A stretch of DNA of 64,000 bases from Serratia sarumanii (GCF_029962605.1 NZ_CP124750.1:3162001-3226000), one strand, 5' to 3'; positions 36,270 to 45,916 are shown, counted from the first letter of the stretch. Notes: generated from the sequence alone by a model not told the origin. Numbers and translations: made by a program.

Positions 36270-38165
36270 ATGAAACGTTCTATCGCGACGGTCTCGGTAT
36301 CGGGCTCGCTGCCGGAAAAACTGCGGGCTATCGCCGCCGCAGGCTTTGATGGCGTCGAAATTTTCGATAACGATCTGGTCTATTACCCCGGTTCACCGGC
36401 GCAAATCCGTGATCTGTGCGCCGAACTGGGCCTGGAAATTTTGCTGTTCCAGCCGTTTCGGGACTTCGAAGGCGGCCCGCGCGAAAGCCTGGCGCAGAAC
36501 CTTTCACGCGCAGCGCGCAAGTTCGACGTCATGCAGCAATTGGGCTGCTCGCGCATGCTGCTCTGCAGTAATGTCTCGCCCGACAGCAGCGAAGACATGG
36601 CCACGCAAGTGAGCGATTTGCGCGCGTTGGCGGAGTTGGCCGCCGAGTATGATATTACTGTCGGTTATGAAGCGCTGGCATGGGGGCGTCACGTGAACCT
36701 GTGGCGCGACGCCTGGGCGCGGGTTAAGGCCGTAGACCATCCGGCGCTGGGGATCATTCTCGATAGTTTTCATATCCTGTCGCGCGGCGATAATCTTGAC
36801 GGCCTTGATGAAGTCCCGCCCGAAAAAATTGTGTTTGTACAACTGGCGGACGCCCCGCTGCTGAAGATGGACGTGCTCGCCTGGAGCCGCCATTTCCGCT
36901 GTTTCCCCGGCCAAGGGGAGCTGAACCTGGCTCAATTCATGACTCAACTTTCCGCGCATGGCTATCGCGGCGCCTGGTCGCTGGAGATATTTAACGATGG
37001 TTTCCGCGCCTCGCCGGTGCTTCCCACGGCTCAGGACGGTTTCCGATCGTTGTTGTGGCTGGAGGAACAAACCTATGACTGGTTGGCCAAACAGCCTCTG
37101 CTGCCCAACGCCATGGCCTCGCTCATAGAACACTCATTATTTCATTCAGAAGCGCATCCCCCCTTGCTGGCGCTGGAGTTTATCGAATTTGCCGTCTCGC
37201 ACAGCGATGGGCTGGCGATGGGCCAATGGCTGACGCAGTTGGGATTGGTTCACGCCGGCGAACACCGCTCCAAAAGCGTCGCCCTCTATCGCAACGGCAA
37301 AGTGAATGTCATTCTGAATGCCCAGCCGGAAAGTCAGGCCAGCGGCTATTATCACTTGCACGGCATTTCTCTTTGCGCCGTGGCGTGGCGGGTTCGCGGC
37401 GTAGCGCGTTTACTGCAACGGGCGCAAGACTACGGTTACGCCCTCTGGCAAGGAGAAACCGGCCCCAACGAGCGGCAAATTCCCGCCCTGTGCGCACCGG
37501 ACGGCAGCCTGATTTATCTGGTCGAGGCGGACGAAGATCCCAAGAACGATATTTATCACACCGATTTTCATCTGACTCATCGCAGCGCGCCGCCGCCTGC
37601 ACTGCAGAGCATCGATCACCTCGCGATAGCGCTGACGGACGAATCTTGCGGCAACTGGATCATGTTCCTGCGCAGCGTGCCGGGTTTTGTGCAGGACAAC
37701 GAGTGGGAACTGCCCGATCCGTTGGGTTTGGTGCGCAGCCGCGTGTTGCGCAGCCCCAACGACGCCATCCGGCTGCCGCTGAATATGTCGGTGAGCCGGG
37801 AAACCCAAATCGCCCAGGCATTAACCACCTATCAGGGCGCGGGATTACAGCATGTCGCCTTTGGCTGTAATGATTTGTTCAGCGTCGTGAAAGCGGCTCA
37901 GCAGCGTGGATTAAAAACGCTGCGCATCCCCGATAACTACTATCAAGACCTCAGAGCGCGTTTCGATCTTGATCCCGTTTTCCTTTCGCAGCTGCAAGCG
38001 TTCAATGTGCTCTACGATCGAGACGAGCAAGGTGGAGAATTACTGCACGTCTATACCGTCGCCTACGAGAAAGGGCGCTTCTTCTTCGAGTTATTGGAAC
38101 GTCGGGGCGGCTACCGCGGCTTCGGGGCCGCCAACGCCCCGGTTCGGCTCACCGCCATGCGTTAA
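36270..38165 (+). CDS. quiC: 3-dehydroshikimate dehydratase with C-terminal HPPD-like domain
   Basis: 631 residues (a start at the adjacent ATG 36267 adds one Met), with GGAGGC just upstream. Residues 1 to about 275 are a xylose-isomerase-like TIM barrel (SIATVSVSGSLPEKLRAIAA; metal-site candidates Glu134 in GYEALAWG, Asp165 in ILDSFHI, Gln191, Glu239 in WSLEIFND). From about 290 to the end is a vicinal-oxygen-chelate domain like 4-hydroxyphenylpyruvate dioxygenase (SIDHLAIAL, GLQHVAFGC, FFELLERRGGYRGFG). The first domain converts 3-dehydroshikimate to protocatechuate; the role of the second is uncertain. This is the QuiC1 bacterial type. Confidence 0.93.
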   Translation: MKRSIATVSVSGSLPEKLRAIAAAGFDGVEIFDNDLVYYPGSPAQIRDLCAELGLEILLFQPFRDFEGGPRESLAQNLSRAARKFDVMQQLGCSRMLLCSNVSPDSSEDMATQVSDLRALAELAAEYDITVGYEALAWGRHVNLWRDAWARVKAVDHPALGIILDSFHILSRGDNLDGLDEVPPEKIVFVQLADAPLLKMDVLAWSRHFRCFPGQGELNLAQFMTQLSAHGYRGAWSLEIFNDGFRASPVLPTAQDGFRSLLWLEEQTYDWLAKQPLLPNAMASLIEHSLFHSEAHPPLLALEFIEFAVSHSDGLAMGQWLTQLGLVHAGEHRSKSVALYRNGKVNVILNAQPESQASGYYHLHGISLCAVAWRVRGVARLLQRAQDYGYALWQGETGPNERQIPALCAPDGSLIYLVEADEDPKNDIYHTDFHLTHRSAPPPALQSIDHLAIALTDESCGNWIMFLRSVPGFVQDNEWELPDPLGLVRSRVLRSPNDAIRLPLNMSVSRETQIAQALTTYQGAGLQHVAFGCNDLFSVVKAAQQRGLKTLRIPDNYYQDLRARFDLDPVFLSQLQAFNVLYDRDEQGGELLHVYTVAYEKGRFFFELLERRGGYRGFGAANAPVRLTAMR

Positions 38166-38420
38166 CCATGCGGGCCATCAAGGCCCGCTCATTCTTTCAT
38201 CTTACTGAAAAGATTAATGATCACGCTCACACTCTCAACCGCTTCCGGCTCAGCCATTCCCACGGCAATCCCTTTTCATAACATAAGGTTAACATTCCAC
38301 CCTCACTTCCCTCTCACCTCATCGTCCGATAAACGCACATTATTTCGATAATCGACATTTATTGCCCCACCAACGGCTGCTTATAGTGATGACACTCAAC
38401 TACTGCACCGGGAGCCCCCC
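38166..38420. promoter_or_regulatory. Promoter region of the transporter-quiA unit, with candidate PcaR operator at 38326-38355
   Basis: A 255-base spacer. It contains CGATAAACG (38327-38335) and CGATAATCG (38347-38355) separated by a GCACAT and T-rich stretch, nearly the same as the paired motif before pcaI. The conserved pair suggests one regulator, probably PcaR, controls both units. Confidence 0.55.
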
Positions 38421-39797
38421 ATGTCGGGAAACAACGCAATCAATGTTCGGGCGCTGATCGACAGCCGCCCCTTAGGGAAATGGCAAAAGATGGTCGTGCT
38501 GCTCGGCTTTTGCATCATTGCTCTGGATGGATTCGATATCGTTATCATGGGATTTATTGCGCCAGAGCTTAAGGCCGATTGGCAAATCACTAATCGCGAG
38601 CTGGGGCTGGTGATCAGCGCGGCGCTGATTGGCCTGTCGCTGGGCGCGATGCTTTCCGGGCCATTGTCAGACAGGTTCGGCCGCAAAGTGGTCATCATCA
38701 ACAGCGTATTCTTTTTTGGCGTTTGGACGCTGGTGACGGCGTTTTCTCAAAATATGGAGCAGATGATATTATTTCGCCTGCTCACCGGCTTGGGGCTGGG
38801 CGCCGCCATGCCGAATGTCGGCACCCTGGTGGCGGAATTCGCGCCTGCCCGGCGCCGCGCTTTCTTGATTACCGTGGTCTTCTGCGGCTTCACCTTTGGC
38901 GCCGCCTTGGGCGGATTCGCCGCCTCCTGGCTGATGCCACGCTTCGGCTGGCATTCCGTGCTGCTGCTCGGCGGGATCTTGCCCCTGCTGTTCGCGCCCG
39001 TGCTGATGGCGGCGTTACCCGAATCGGTGTGTTTCCTGGTGGAGAAACGGGCGAAAAACGACGGAATTCAGCGGATTTTGGCGAAACTGGCGCCCGACCT
39101 CGATCTTCGGTACAGCACCATCATATTGCCCCCGCCAAACCAGGCCTGCGCGCACCCCATCAAATTAGTGGTGAGCTCGCAGTACCGTTTCGGCAGTTTA
39201 ATGCTGTGGGGATCGTATTTTTCCGCGCTGTTTCTGTTCTATACGTTGGGCAGCTGGCTGCCGTTGCTGATTAAAGACGGCGGCTTCAACGTCACGCAAG
39301 CGGCGATCATCACCGCCCTGTTTCAGGCGGGCGGCACGCTGGGCTCACTGTTTTCCGGCTGGCTGATGGACAGGTCCGAACCGCATCGCGCTTTGGCGTC
39401 CATTTATGGGATGGGGGCGCTGTTCACCCTGCTGATGGGGCCGGCGATGGGCTACCCCGTCCTGATGGGAGGCTGCGCGATGGCGATCGGATTCTGCATC
39501 GGAGGAGCCAACACCGGCATGAACGCCCTGTCGGCCAGTTTTTATCCCACCGAAGCCCGGGCTACCGGCTCCAGCTGGATGCACGGCATCGGTCGTTTGG
39601 GCGCCATATTGAGCGCGCTGGCCGGCGCTGAAATGCTGGCGCTCGGTTGGAGCTTAAGCACCATTTTCACCGTGCTGGCGCTGCCGGCGCTATTGACGGT
39701 GGCGATGATCGTCGCCAAAGGGCGCCATCAAGTTCGCCAAGCGGCAGGGCATGGGTATAAGGCTTACCTTGACGCACGTTCAAATGACATGCGCTGA
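38421..39797 (+). CDS. pcaK: Aromatic acid:H+ symporter (MFS, AAHS family), PcaK-like
   Basis: 458 residues with about twelve membrane helices. The AAHS-family hallmark in the first helix, LDGFDIVIMGFIAPEL, and the MFS loop motif SDRFGRKVV are both clear; the mid-loop contains the second DRS motif (LMDRSEPHRAL). Members import protocatechuate, 4-hydroxybenzoate, benzoate or quinate with protons. From its place between quiC and quiA the substrate is probably protocatechuate or quinate/shikimate. It starts 18 bases after GGGAGC. Confidence 0.85.
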   Translation: MSGNNAINVRALIDSRPLGKWQKMVVLLGFCIIALDGFDIVIMGFIAPELKADWQITNRELGLVISAALIGLSLGAMLSGPLSDRFGRKVVIINSVFFFGVWTLVTAFSQNMEQMILFRLLTGLGLGAAMPNVGTLVAEFAPARRRAFLITVVFCGFTFGAALGGFAASWLMPRFGWHSVLLLGGILPLLFAPVLMAALPESVCFLVEKRAKNDGIQRILAKLAPDLDLRYSTIILPPPNQACAHPIKLVVSSQYRFGSLMLWGSYFSALFLFYTLGSWLPLLIKDGGFNVTQAAIITALFQAGGTLGSLFSGWLMDRSEPHRALASIYGMGALFTLLMGPAMGYPVLMGGCAMAIGFCIGGANTGMNALSASFYPTEARATGSSWMHGIGRLGAILSALAGAEMLALGWSLSTIFTVLALPALLTVAMIVAKGRHQVRQAAGHGYKAYLDARSNDMR

Positions 39798-39878
39798 ACG
39801 CGCGGAGTAGCCCCCGTTTGAACAGCGACGACAGGATAGCGGGAATGACATTCCCTCCCTTCCTTTCTTCGGTACAGA

Positions 39879-39920
39879 CGCCTTCCGGCTGCAAACACGT
39901 GGCGCCTGAGCCGGAAGGCG
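39879..39920. repeat. 12-bp inverted repeat between pcaK and quiA
   Basis: CGCCTTCCGGCT at 39879-39890 and its exact complement AGCCGGAAGGCG at 39909-39920, with an 18-base loop. There is no T tract after it. It resembles a REP-like intergenic hairpin and could stabilise the upstream mRNA or lower read-through into quiA. Confidence 0.7.
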
Positions 39921-39978
39921 CAACGCCACCTCATTCCCCTTTTTAACCGCCTCAGAGAAAAATCACTAAGGAGCTCAT

Positions 39979-42348
39979 ATGCAAAAAGCGCACAGGACGC
40001 GGGACGGGAAGAAGTACCTCCTGTGGTTTCTTGCCGGATTGATGTTCATTATCGGCCTGGCAATCTGCCTTCTCGGCGCCAGATTGGCCTTCGTCGGCGG
40101 AACGTTTTATTTCGTGGCGATGGGTCTGGCGATGATTATCGCCGCCGTACTGATTGCCCGGCGCCGTCGCAGCGGCATTATCCTGTACGCGATCGCCTTC
40201 GTCGCCTCCCTGTTTTGGGCCGTCGCCGATGCCGGCTGGCATTACTGGCCGCTGTTCTCGCGCCTTTTCACCCTCGGCGTTTTAGCGTTTCTTTGCGCTA
40301 TCGCCTGGCCATTGATGCCCGGCCATTCGGCCAAAAAAGGCCCGGCTTTCGGCTTAGCGGCGATCCTGGCCATCGGGTTGGGGGTCAGCTTCGGGTGGAT
40401 GTTCAGATCCCAACCGCTGGTCAGCGCGACGAAAACCATCCCCGTATTTCCAGTAGCCGCCGGCGAGCAACAAAAGAATTGGGAGCACTGGGGAAATACC
40501 CCGCACGGCGATCGCTTCGCCGCACTTGATCAAATAAACAAGCAGAACGTTTCCCGCTTGCAGGTGGCCTGGACTGCCCATACCGGCGATCTTCCCGTGA
40601 GCAAAGGTTCGGGCGCGGAAGATCAGAATACGCCTTTGCAGGTCGGCGACACGCTTTATGTCTGCACCCCGTACAGTAAAGTGCTGGCTTTAGATGTGGA
40701 TAGCGGGAAAGAAAAATGGCGTTTCGATCCGCAGGCCGCCTCGCCGAACTGGCAGCGCTGCCGGGGCCTGGGTTACTACGAGGATCACGCCGCTCCTGCA
40801 GCAACAGGCTCGAGTCGCCCACCCGCGATCTGTTCGCGTCGTTTGTTCCTGCCCACGATTGACGCCAGACTCATCGCCCTTGATGCCGACACGGGGAAAT
40901 TGTGCGACGCCTTTGGCGATCGCGGTACCGTCGATCTCGGCAGCGGCATGGGCGAAATCAAACCGGGCTATTATCAACAAACCTCCACGCCGCTGGTGGC
41001 CGGAGAAATCGTCGTCGTGGGGGGACGCGTAGCGGACAACTTTTCCACCGATGAGCCTCCCGGCGTTGTTCGAGCTTATGATGTTCACTCCGGCAACCTC
41101 GTGTGGGCCTGGGATCCGGGCAACCCTGAACTGAGCGGCCTGCCGCCGGAGGGGCAAACCTATACTCGCGGCACGCCGAATGTCTGGTCAGCCATGTCCT
41201 ATGACAAGCGGTTGAACCTCATCTATTTACCCACAGGCAACGCGACGCCAGACTTTTTCGGCGGCACTCGCAGCGCGCTGGACGATAAATACAGCTCCGC
41301 CGTCGTCGCCATAGACGCCGCTACCGGCAAAGTTCGCTGGCACTATCAGACGACCCACCACGATTTGTGGGACTTCGATCTGCCCTCACAGCCACTGTTG
41401 TTCGATTTGCCCGACGGCAAAGGCGGCATTACGCCGGTTCTGGTGCAAACCAGCAAGCAAGGCATGATTTTCATGCTCAACCGCGTGACCGGCGAGCCCG
41501 TCGCGCAAGTTGAAGAACGCCCGGTGCCAACGGGAGCTATCAAGGGTGAACGCTATTCCCCCACCCAGCCGTACTCAGTGGGGATGCCGATGATTGGCAA
41601 TGAACAACTGAAAGAGTCGGATATGTGGGGCGCAACGCCGATTGACCTGCTGTTATGCCGCATTCAGTTTAAAGAAATGCGCTATCAAGGCATTTTCACC
41701 CCGCCGGGTGAAGACCGCGCCCTGCAATACCCAGGCTCCCTGGGAGGAATGAACTGGGGCAGCGTCGCCGTGGATCCCCACAATAATCTGATGTTCGTTA
41801 ACGACATGCGTCTGGGATTGGCGCATTATCTGGTGCCGAGGGATAAGGTGCCGACCAACGCCAGCGGTATTGAAATGGGGATAGTCCCGATGGAGGGCAC
41901 CCCGTTCGGGGCCCTGCGAGAACGGTTCCTCTCCCCGCTGGGGATCCCCTGCCAGAAACCGCCGTTCGGCACGATGTCCGCCGTGGACCTGACTACCGGC
42001 AAATTGGTGTGGCAGGTCCCTGTCGGGACAGTCGAGGATACCGGGCCGCTCGGCATCAGCATGCATATGCCGATCCCTATCGGCATGCCAACGCTGGGCG
42101 CGCCGCTGTCGACGCAGTCGGGTCTTCTGTTTTTCGCCGGCACGCAAGACTTCTATTTACGCGCCTTTGACACCGCCAACGGTAAAGAGATTTGGAAATC
42201 GCGCTTGCCGGTCGGGAGCCAATCCGGCCCGATGACTTACCTTTCGCCGAAAACCGGCAAACAGTACATTGTCATCAATGCGGGGGGCGCACGCCAATCA
42301 CCGATGCGCGGCGACTACATTATCGCCTATGCGCTACCGGACAAGTAA
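39979..42348 (+). CDS. quiA: Membrane-bound PQQ-dependent quinate/shikimate dehydrogenase
   Basis: 789 residues, the size of Gcd and QuiA. N-terminal five-helix membrane anchor (YLLWFLAGLMFIIGLAICLL onward, about 130 residues), then the quinoprotein propeller: HWGNTPHGDRFAALDQINKQ, KEKWRFDPQA, HHDLWDFDLPSQP and C-terminal GDYIIAYALPDK. It is clearly a paralogue of gcd in this window (same block order, roughly half identical by eye). The quinate assignment rests on its place next to quiC and the pca genes. It oxidises quinate to 3-dehydroquinate and shikimate to 3-dehydroshikimate in the periplasm, using PQQ and ubiquinone. AAGGAG precedes the start. Confidence 0.9.
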   Translation: MQKAHRTRDGKKYLLWFLAGLMFIIGLAICLLGARLAFVGGTFYFVAMGLAMIIAAVLIARRRRSGIILYAIAFVASLFWAVADAGWHYWPLFSRLFTLGVLAFLCAIAWPLMPGHSAKKGPAFGLAAILAIGLGVSFGWMFRSQPLVSATKTIPVFPVAAGEQQKNWEHWGNTPHGDRFAALDQINKQNVSRLQVAWTAHTGDLPVSKGSGAEDQNTPLQVGDTLYVCTPYSKVLALDVDSGKEKWRFDPQAASPNWQRCRGLGYYEDHAAPAATGSSRPPAICSRRLFLPTIDARLIALDADTGKLCDAFGDRGTVDLGSGMGEIKPGYYQQTSTPLVAGEIVVVGGRVADNFSTDEPPGVVRAYDVHSGNLVWAWDPGNPELSGLPPEGQTYTRGTPNVWSAMSYDKRLNLIYLPTGNATPDFFGGTRSALDDKYSSAVVAIDAATGKVRWHYQTTHHDLWDFDLPSQPLLFDLPDGKGGITPVLVQTSKQGMIFMLNRVTGEPVAQVEERPVPTGAIKGERYSPTQPYSVGMPMIGNEQLKESDMWGATPIDLLLCRIQFKEMRYQGIFTPPGEDRALQYPGSLGGMNWGSVAVDPHNNLMFVNDMRLGLAHYLVPRDKVPTNASGIEMGIVPMEGTPFGALRERFLSPLGIPCQKPPFGTMSAVDLTTGKLVWQVPVGTVEDTGPLGISMHMPIPIGMPTLGAPLSTQSGLLFFAGTQDFYLRAFDTANGKEIWKSRLPVGSQSGPMTYLSPKTGKQYIVINAGGARQSPMRGDYIIAYALPDK

Positions 42349-42560
42349 TCCCGCACGAGAAATATCAAGGCGCATCGGGTTTACAGAGTAAGTAAATCCC
42401 ATCGGCAACGGGCGGCGTCAAACCCGCCCTATCGTTCACAACATGACAAACGGTAAGACGAAAAAGGGTCGGGGCAAGGAAAAGGGGCTGCAACCGGTCA
42501 GAACGGAAGTTTTACTGTGATGGGGATCGTTGAAAGATTTATTCGTAAGTGATTGAATAG

Positions 42561-42650
42561 TGGCGGAGAGAGGGGGATTTGAACCCCCGGTAGAGTTGCC
42601 CCTACTCCAGTTTTCGAGACTGGTCCGTTCAGCCGCTCCGGCATCTCTCC
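42561..42650 (-). tRNA. serU: tRNA-Ser (anticodon CGA)
   Basis: A 90-nucleotide class II tRNA with GGAGAGATG/CTCTCTCC acceptor pairing, anticodon stem CCAGT/ACTGG around loop CTCGAAA (CGA), a long variable arm, GGTTCAAATCC T-loop and encoded CCA. In E. coli the same tRNA lies near mtfA and asnT, as here. Confidence 0.95.
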
Positions 42651-42742
42651 TGACAACGCTTGCTATCATGCCCGCTTTTGCGGCATTTTTACAGCATTAG
42701 CATACCGCTGAACGTTCAAGTGATGAGTTTACGAGCAACCTG

Positions 42743-43543
42743 ATGATTAAATGGCCGTGGAAAGCGACTCAACCCTCTCAATCCCAGGCAGACATCGAGG
42801 CCCAGTGGCAGGACGCGCTGGCGATCCCGCTGCTCTCGCCGCTGAATGAGCAGGAGCGGCAGCGGCTGGTGGCCGTCGCCGGGCAGATCTTGCAGCAAAA
42901 GCGCATCGTGCCGCTGCAGGGGCTGCAGCTCACCTCGCAAATGCAGGCGCGCATCGCCCTGCTGTTCGCCCTGCCGGTGCTGGAGCTCGGCGCGGAGTGC
43001 CTCGACGGCTTCAACGAAATCCTGCTCTACCCCACCCCGTTCGTGGTGGAAGACGAATGGCAGGACGAAATCGGCCTGGTGCACTCGGGGCCGGTGGTGC
43101 AGTCCGGCCAGAGCTGGGAACAAGGGCCGATCGTGCTCAATTGGCAAGACGTGCAGGACTCTTTCGATCTCTCCGGTTTCAATCTGGTGATCCACGAAGC
43201 GGTGCACAAGCTGGATATGCGCAACGGCGGCGTCGCCACCGGCGTGCCGCCGATCCCGCTGCGCGAGGTGGCCGCCTGGGAACATGACCTGCACGCCGCA
43301 ATGGAAAGCCTGCAGGACGAGATCGACATGGTCGGCGAAGAGGCCGCCAGCATGGACGCCTACGCCGCCACCGATGCGGCCGAGTGCTTCGCCGTGCTGT
43401 CGGAGTATTTTTTCAGCGCCCCCGAGCTGCTGGCAGAACGCTTTCCGGCGCTGTATCAGCACTTTTGCCGCTTCTACCGCCAGGATCCGCTGGCGCGCCT
43501 GCTGCGCGGCCAGGCGGAAAACGACGCGCAATGGGCTGACTGA
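42743..43543 (+). CDS. mtfA: Mlc titration factor A, metallopeptidase
   Basis: 266 residues, matching E. coli MtfA (YeeI). It has the zinc peptidase motif HEAVH (His151, Glu152, His155) and the further conserved EVAAWEHDL and [13 protein letters not shown]. MtfA binds the repressor Mlc and so derepresses the glucose phosphotransferase gene ptsG; it also shows peptidase activity. It lies between tRNA-Ser and tRNA-Asn. Confidence 0.95.
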   Translation: MIKWPWKATQPSQSQADIEAQWQDALAIPLLSPLNEQERQRLVAVAGQILQQKRIVPLQGLQLTSQMQARIALLFALPVLELGAECLDGFNEILLYPTPFVVEDEWQDEIGLVHSGPVVQSGQSWEQGPIVLNWQDVQDSFDLSGFNLVIHEAVHKLDMRNGGVATGVPPIPLREVAAWEHDLHAAMESLQDEIDMVGEEAASMDAYAATDAAECFAVLSEYFFSAPELLAERFPALYQHFCRFYRQDPLARLLRGQAENDAQWAD

Positions 43544-43595
43544 CGGGCATATTGCTCAGATACCGAGCAGTCGCGCCGCCTGGGGCAATTTAGCG

Positions 43596-43624
43596 TTGAC
43601 ACACCCGGGGCGGCTGGATATGAT
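43596..43624 (+). promoter_or_regulatory. Consensus promoter of the first tRNA-Asn
   Basis: TTGACA (43596-43601), exactly 17 bases, TATGAT (43619-43624), followed by a GC-rich discriminator GCGCCCC, the usual mark of stringently controlled stable RNA promoters. Confidence 0.85.
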
Positions 43625-43642
43625 GCGCCCCGTTCACACGAT

Positions 43643-43718
43643 TCCTCTGTAGTTCAGTCGGTAGAACGGCGGACTGTTAATCCGTATGTCACTGGTTCGA
43701 GTCCAGTCAGAGGAGCCA
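43643..43718 (+). tRNA. asnT: tRNA-Asn (anticodon GTT), copy 1
   Basis: 76 nucleotides, TCCTCTG/CAGAGGA acceptor, anticodon loop CTGTTAA (GTT), TTCGAGTCC T-loop, encoded CCA. Identical to the copy at 59883-59958. Confidence 0.97.
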
Positions 43719-43727
43719 TATTTAGAG

Positions 43728-43760
43728 AAGCCCGCTTAAGGAAACTTAAGCGGGCTTTTT
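43728..43760 (+). terminator. Terminator of tRNA-Asn copy 1
   Basis: A 13-bp perfect stem AAGCCCGCTTAAG / CTTAAGCGGGCTT with a GAAA loop, then T residues. Confidence 0.92.
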
Positions 43761-43772
43761 GCTGTTGGGCGT

Positions 43773-44783
43773 TTACAGCCCGCGTTGTTCCATCAGCAGC
43801 GCCAGATCGACCAAGCGGTTGGAGAAGCCCCACTCGTTGTCATACCAGGCGAGCACTTTCACCAGGTTGCCGCCGATCACCAGCGTGGACAGGCCGTCGA
43901 TGATCGACGAACGCGCATCGCCCCGATAGTCGCTCGACACCAGCGGTTCATCGCTGTACCCCAAAATTCCTTTCAGCGGGCCGGACGCCGCCGCCGCGCG
44001 GAAAGCGGCGTTAATCTCCTCCACCGTCGCCGGGCGTTTCAGCGTCACCGTCAGATCGACGATCGAGACAACCGGCACCGGCACCCGCAGCGAGTAACCG
44101 GTCAGGCGGCCGTCGAGATCCGGGATCACCTTGCCGAGCGCCTTGGCCGCACCGCTGGAGTAAGGCACGATCGACTCCGCCGCCGCCCGCGCGCCGCGCA
44201 GATCTTTTTCCGGCTGATCGTGCAGCGCCTGGCTGTTGGTATAGGCGTGGGTGGTGTTCATCAGCCCGTATTCGATGCCGAACGCCTGATGCAACACCTG
44301 CGCGGCGGGCGCCAGCCCGTTGGTGGTGCAGCTACCGTTGCTGACCACTTTATGCCGCGCCGGATCGTAGAGTTGGTCGTTAACCCCCATGACGATGGTG
44401 ATGTCGTCGTTCTTGGCCGGCGCCGAGATAATCACCCGCTTGGCGCCGCCGTGCGTGATGTGCACTTCCGCCTTGGCTTTATCGGTAAAGAAGCCCGTCG
44501 CTTCGATCACCACGTCCACGCCCACGCTGCTCCAGGGGATCTCGGCGGGATCGCGCTGCGAAAACACCTGAATCGGCCGGCCGTCCAGCAGCAGCTGGTT
44601 GTCGCCGGCTTCCACCCTGGCCGCCAGCGTGCCGGAAAGCGTGTCGTATTTCAGCAGATGCGCCAGCGTTTTGCTGTCCGTCAGATCGTTGATCGCCACC
44701 ACTTCAAAATCGCTGCGCCCCAGCGCCGCGCGCAGCACGTTGCGCCCGATCCTGCCGAAGCCGTTAATGCCAACTTTCACCAT
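43773..44783 (-). CDS. Glyceraldehyde-3-phosphate dehydrogenase, type I, GapA paralogue
   Basis: 336 residues. NAD-binding start MVKVGINGFGRIGRNVLRAA with an acidic INDLTD after the second strand, suggesting NAD preference. The catalytic Cys152 and His179 are present (SNGSCTTN, NTTHAYTNSQ). The usual SCTTNC second cysteine is Gly156 here, and GSC replaces ASC. The C-terminus YDNEWGFSNRLVDL resembles Gap proteins of Gram-positives and plastids more than enterobacterial GapA, so this is probably a second, specialised GAPDH. It is monocistronic, next to a GlxA-type regulator on the same strand. Confidence 0.88.
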   Translation of the reverse strand: MVKVGINGFGRIGRNVLRAALGRSDFEVVAINDLTDSKTLAHLLKYDTLSGTLAARVEAGDNQLLLDGRPIQVFSQRDPAEIPWSSVGVDVVIEATGFFTDKAKAEVHITHGGAKRVIISAPAKNDDITIVMGVNDQLYDPARHKVVSNGSCTTNGLAPAAQVLHQAFGIEYGLMNTTHAYTNSQALHDQPEKDLRGARAAAESIVPYSSGAAKALGKVIPDLDGRLTGYSLRVPVPVVSIVDLTVTLKRPATVEEINAAFRAAAASGPLKGILGYSDEPLVSSDYRGDARSSIIDGLSTLVIGGNLVKVLAWYDNEWGFSNRLVDLALLMEQRGL

Positions 44784-44860
44784 GATGCTCTCCTCGTTTT
44801 GGGCTTTGCCTCAAATCTAGCCCTGCCCCGAGGCGGCGTAAATGACGTTTACCGATCAAT

Positions 44861-45835
44861 TTACGCCAAATTGCGCGCATGGAAGCGTTCGCGGTATTCG
44901 CTCGGGGTCAGTTGCAGTTTGCGCTCAAACACCCGCCGCAGGTTAAGGCCGTTGCCGAAGCCGGTGGCCAGCGCGATCTGTTCGATGCCCTCCGCACTCT
45001 GCTCGAGGCGCTGCCTGGCGGTATGCAACCGCCCTTCTTCGACGAATTTGGCGGGAGAAATGCCCGTCTCGCGGGTGAATACGCGGGTAAAGTTGCGCGG
45101 GCTCATCGCCACGCGGTCGGCCAACCGATCGACGCTGAGATCGTCGGCGAGGTTTTCCAGGATCCAGGACTGCAGGTCGCGGATCGGGCCCGGCGATTTG
45201 GCCTGGTTGAGCGGGTAGCGGCTGAACTGCGCCTGCCCGCCGGGGCGTCGCAAAAACATCACCAGATCCTGCGCCACTTCGCGCGCCTGCACGAAGCCGT
45301 AGTCGTCCTCCACCAGCGCCAGCGTCAGATCGAAGCCGGAGCTGACGCCGCCGGAGGTCCAGATCGGCCCGTCCTGCACGTAGATCGGGCCGTTCTCGAC
45401 CTGCACCCGCGGGAAGCGCGCCTGCAGCGTTTCCGCCAGCCGCCAGTGGGTAGTCGCCCGCCGCCCGTCCAGCAACCCGGCTTCGGCCAGCAGCAGAGCC
45501 CCGCCGCAAACGGAAGCGATACGGCGCGCCTGCGGGGCCGCGCGGCGCAGCCAATCCGCCACCAGGGCGCCCTCTTCTTCGGTCGCCCCCTTGCCGGCAA
45601 CAATGACGGTATCGCGCGGCAGGGCCGGATCGAGATCCGCCAGGCGGTGGTCGGCCAACAGGCTCAGCCCGGACAGGCCGTGTACCACCCGATGGGATTG
45701 CGTGGTGGCGACCGCGATCTGATACAGCGGCGCCTCGGCAGGACTCAGACGGTTAGCCTGCATCAGGATATCGGCGATGCCCGCCGCTTCGAACAGCATG
45801 CCCCCTTCAGGGACGATAATCAGGAATGTATGCAT
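44861..45835 (-). CDS. GlxA-family transcriptional regulator (DJ-1/PfpI plus AraC)
   Basis: 324 residues from ATG 45835 (MHTFLIIVPEGG), where family members begin; eight extra residues are open upstream. Residues 1 to about 190 are a DJ-1/PfpI-like domain with IASVCGGALLLAEAGLLDGR around its cysteine. From about 215 are the two AraC helix-turn-helices (VDRLADRVAMSPRNFTRVF, EQIALATGFGNGLNLRRVFE). Such regulators control catabolism of amines, glycine betaine and related compounds, or detoxification. The target is unknown; adjacent genes are a GAPDH and a short-chain dehydrogenase. Confidence 0.88.
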   Translation of the reverse strand: MHTFLIIVPEGGMLFEAAGIADILMQANRLSPAEAPLYQIAVATTQSHRVVHGLSGLSLLADHRLADLDPALPRDTVIVAGKGATEEEGALVADWLRRAAPQARRIASVCGGALLLAEAGLLDGRRATTHWRLAETLQARFPRVQVENGPIYVQDGPIWTSGGVSSGFDLTLALVEDDYGFVQAREVAQDLVMFLRRPGGQAQFSRYPLNQAKSPGPIRDLQSWILENLADDLSVDRLADRVAMSPRNFTRVFTRETGISPAKFVEEGRLHTARQRLEQSAEGIEQIALATGFGNGLNLRRVFERKLQLTPSEYRERFHARNLA

Positions 45836-45916
45836 GGCGATAATAGGAAGAACAAGCAAAACAGGTCAGACAGCCACTGTATAAGAAAAGCCTCGCCGGT
45901 TCACCCTGCGGGCATA

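Noticed and set aside
42411..42430. Terminator after quiA (GGGCGG/CCGCCC)
   Set aside because: Short stem without a T tract; could fold, but evidence is insufficient.
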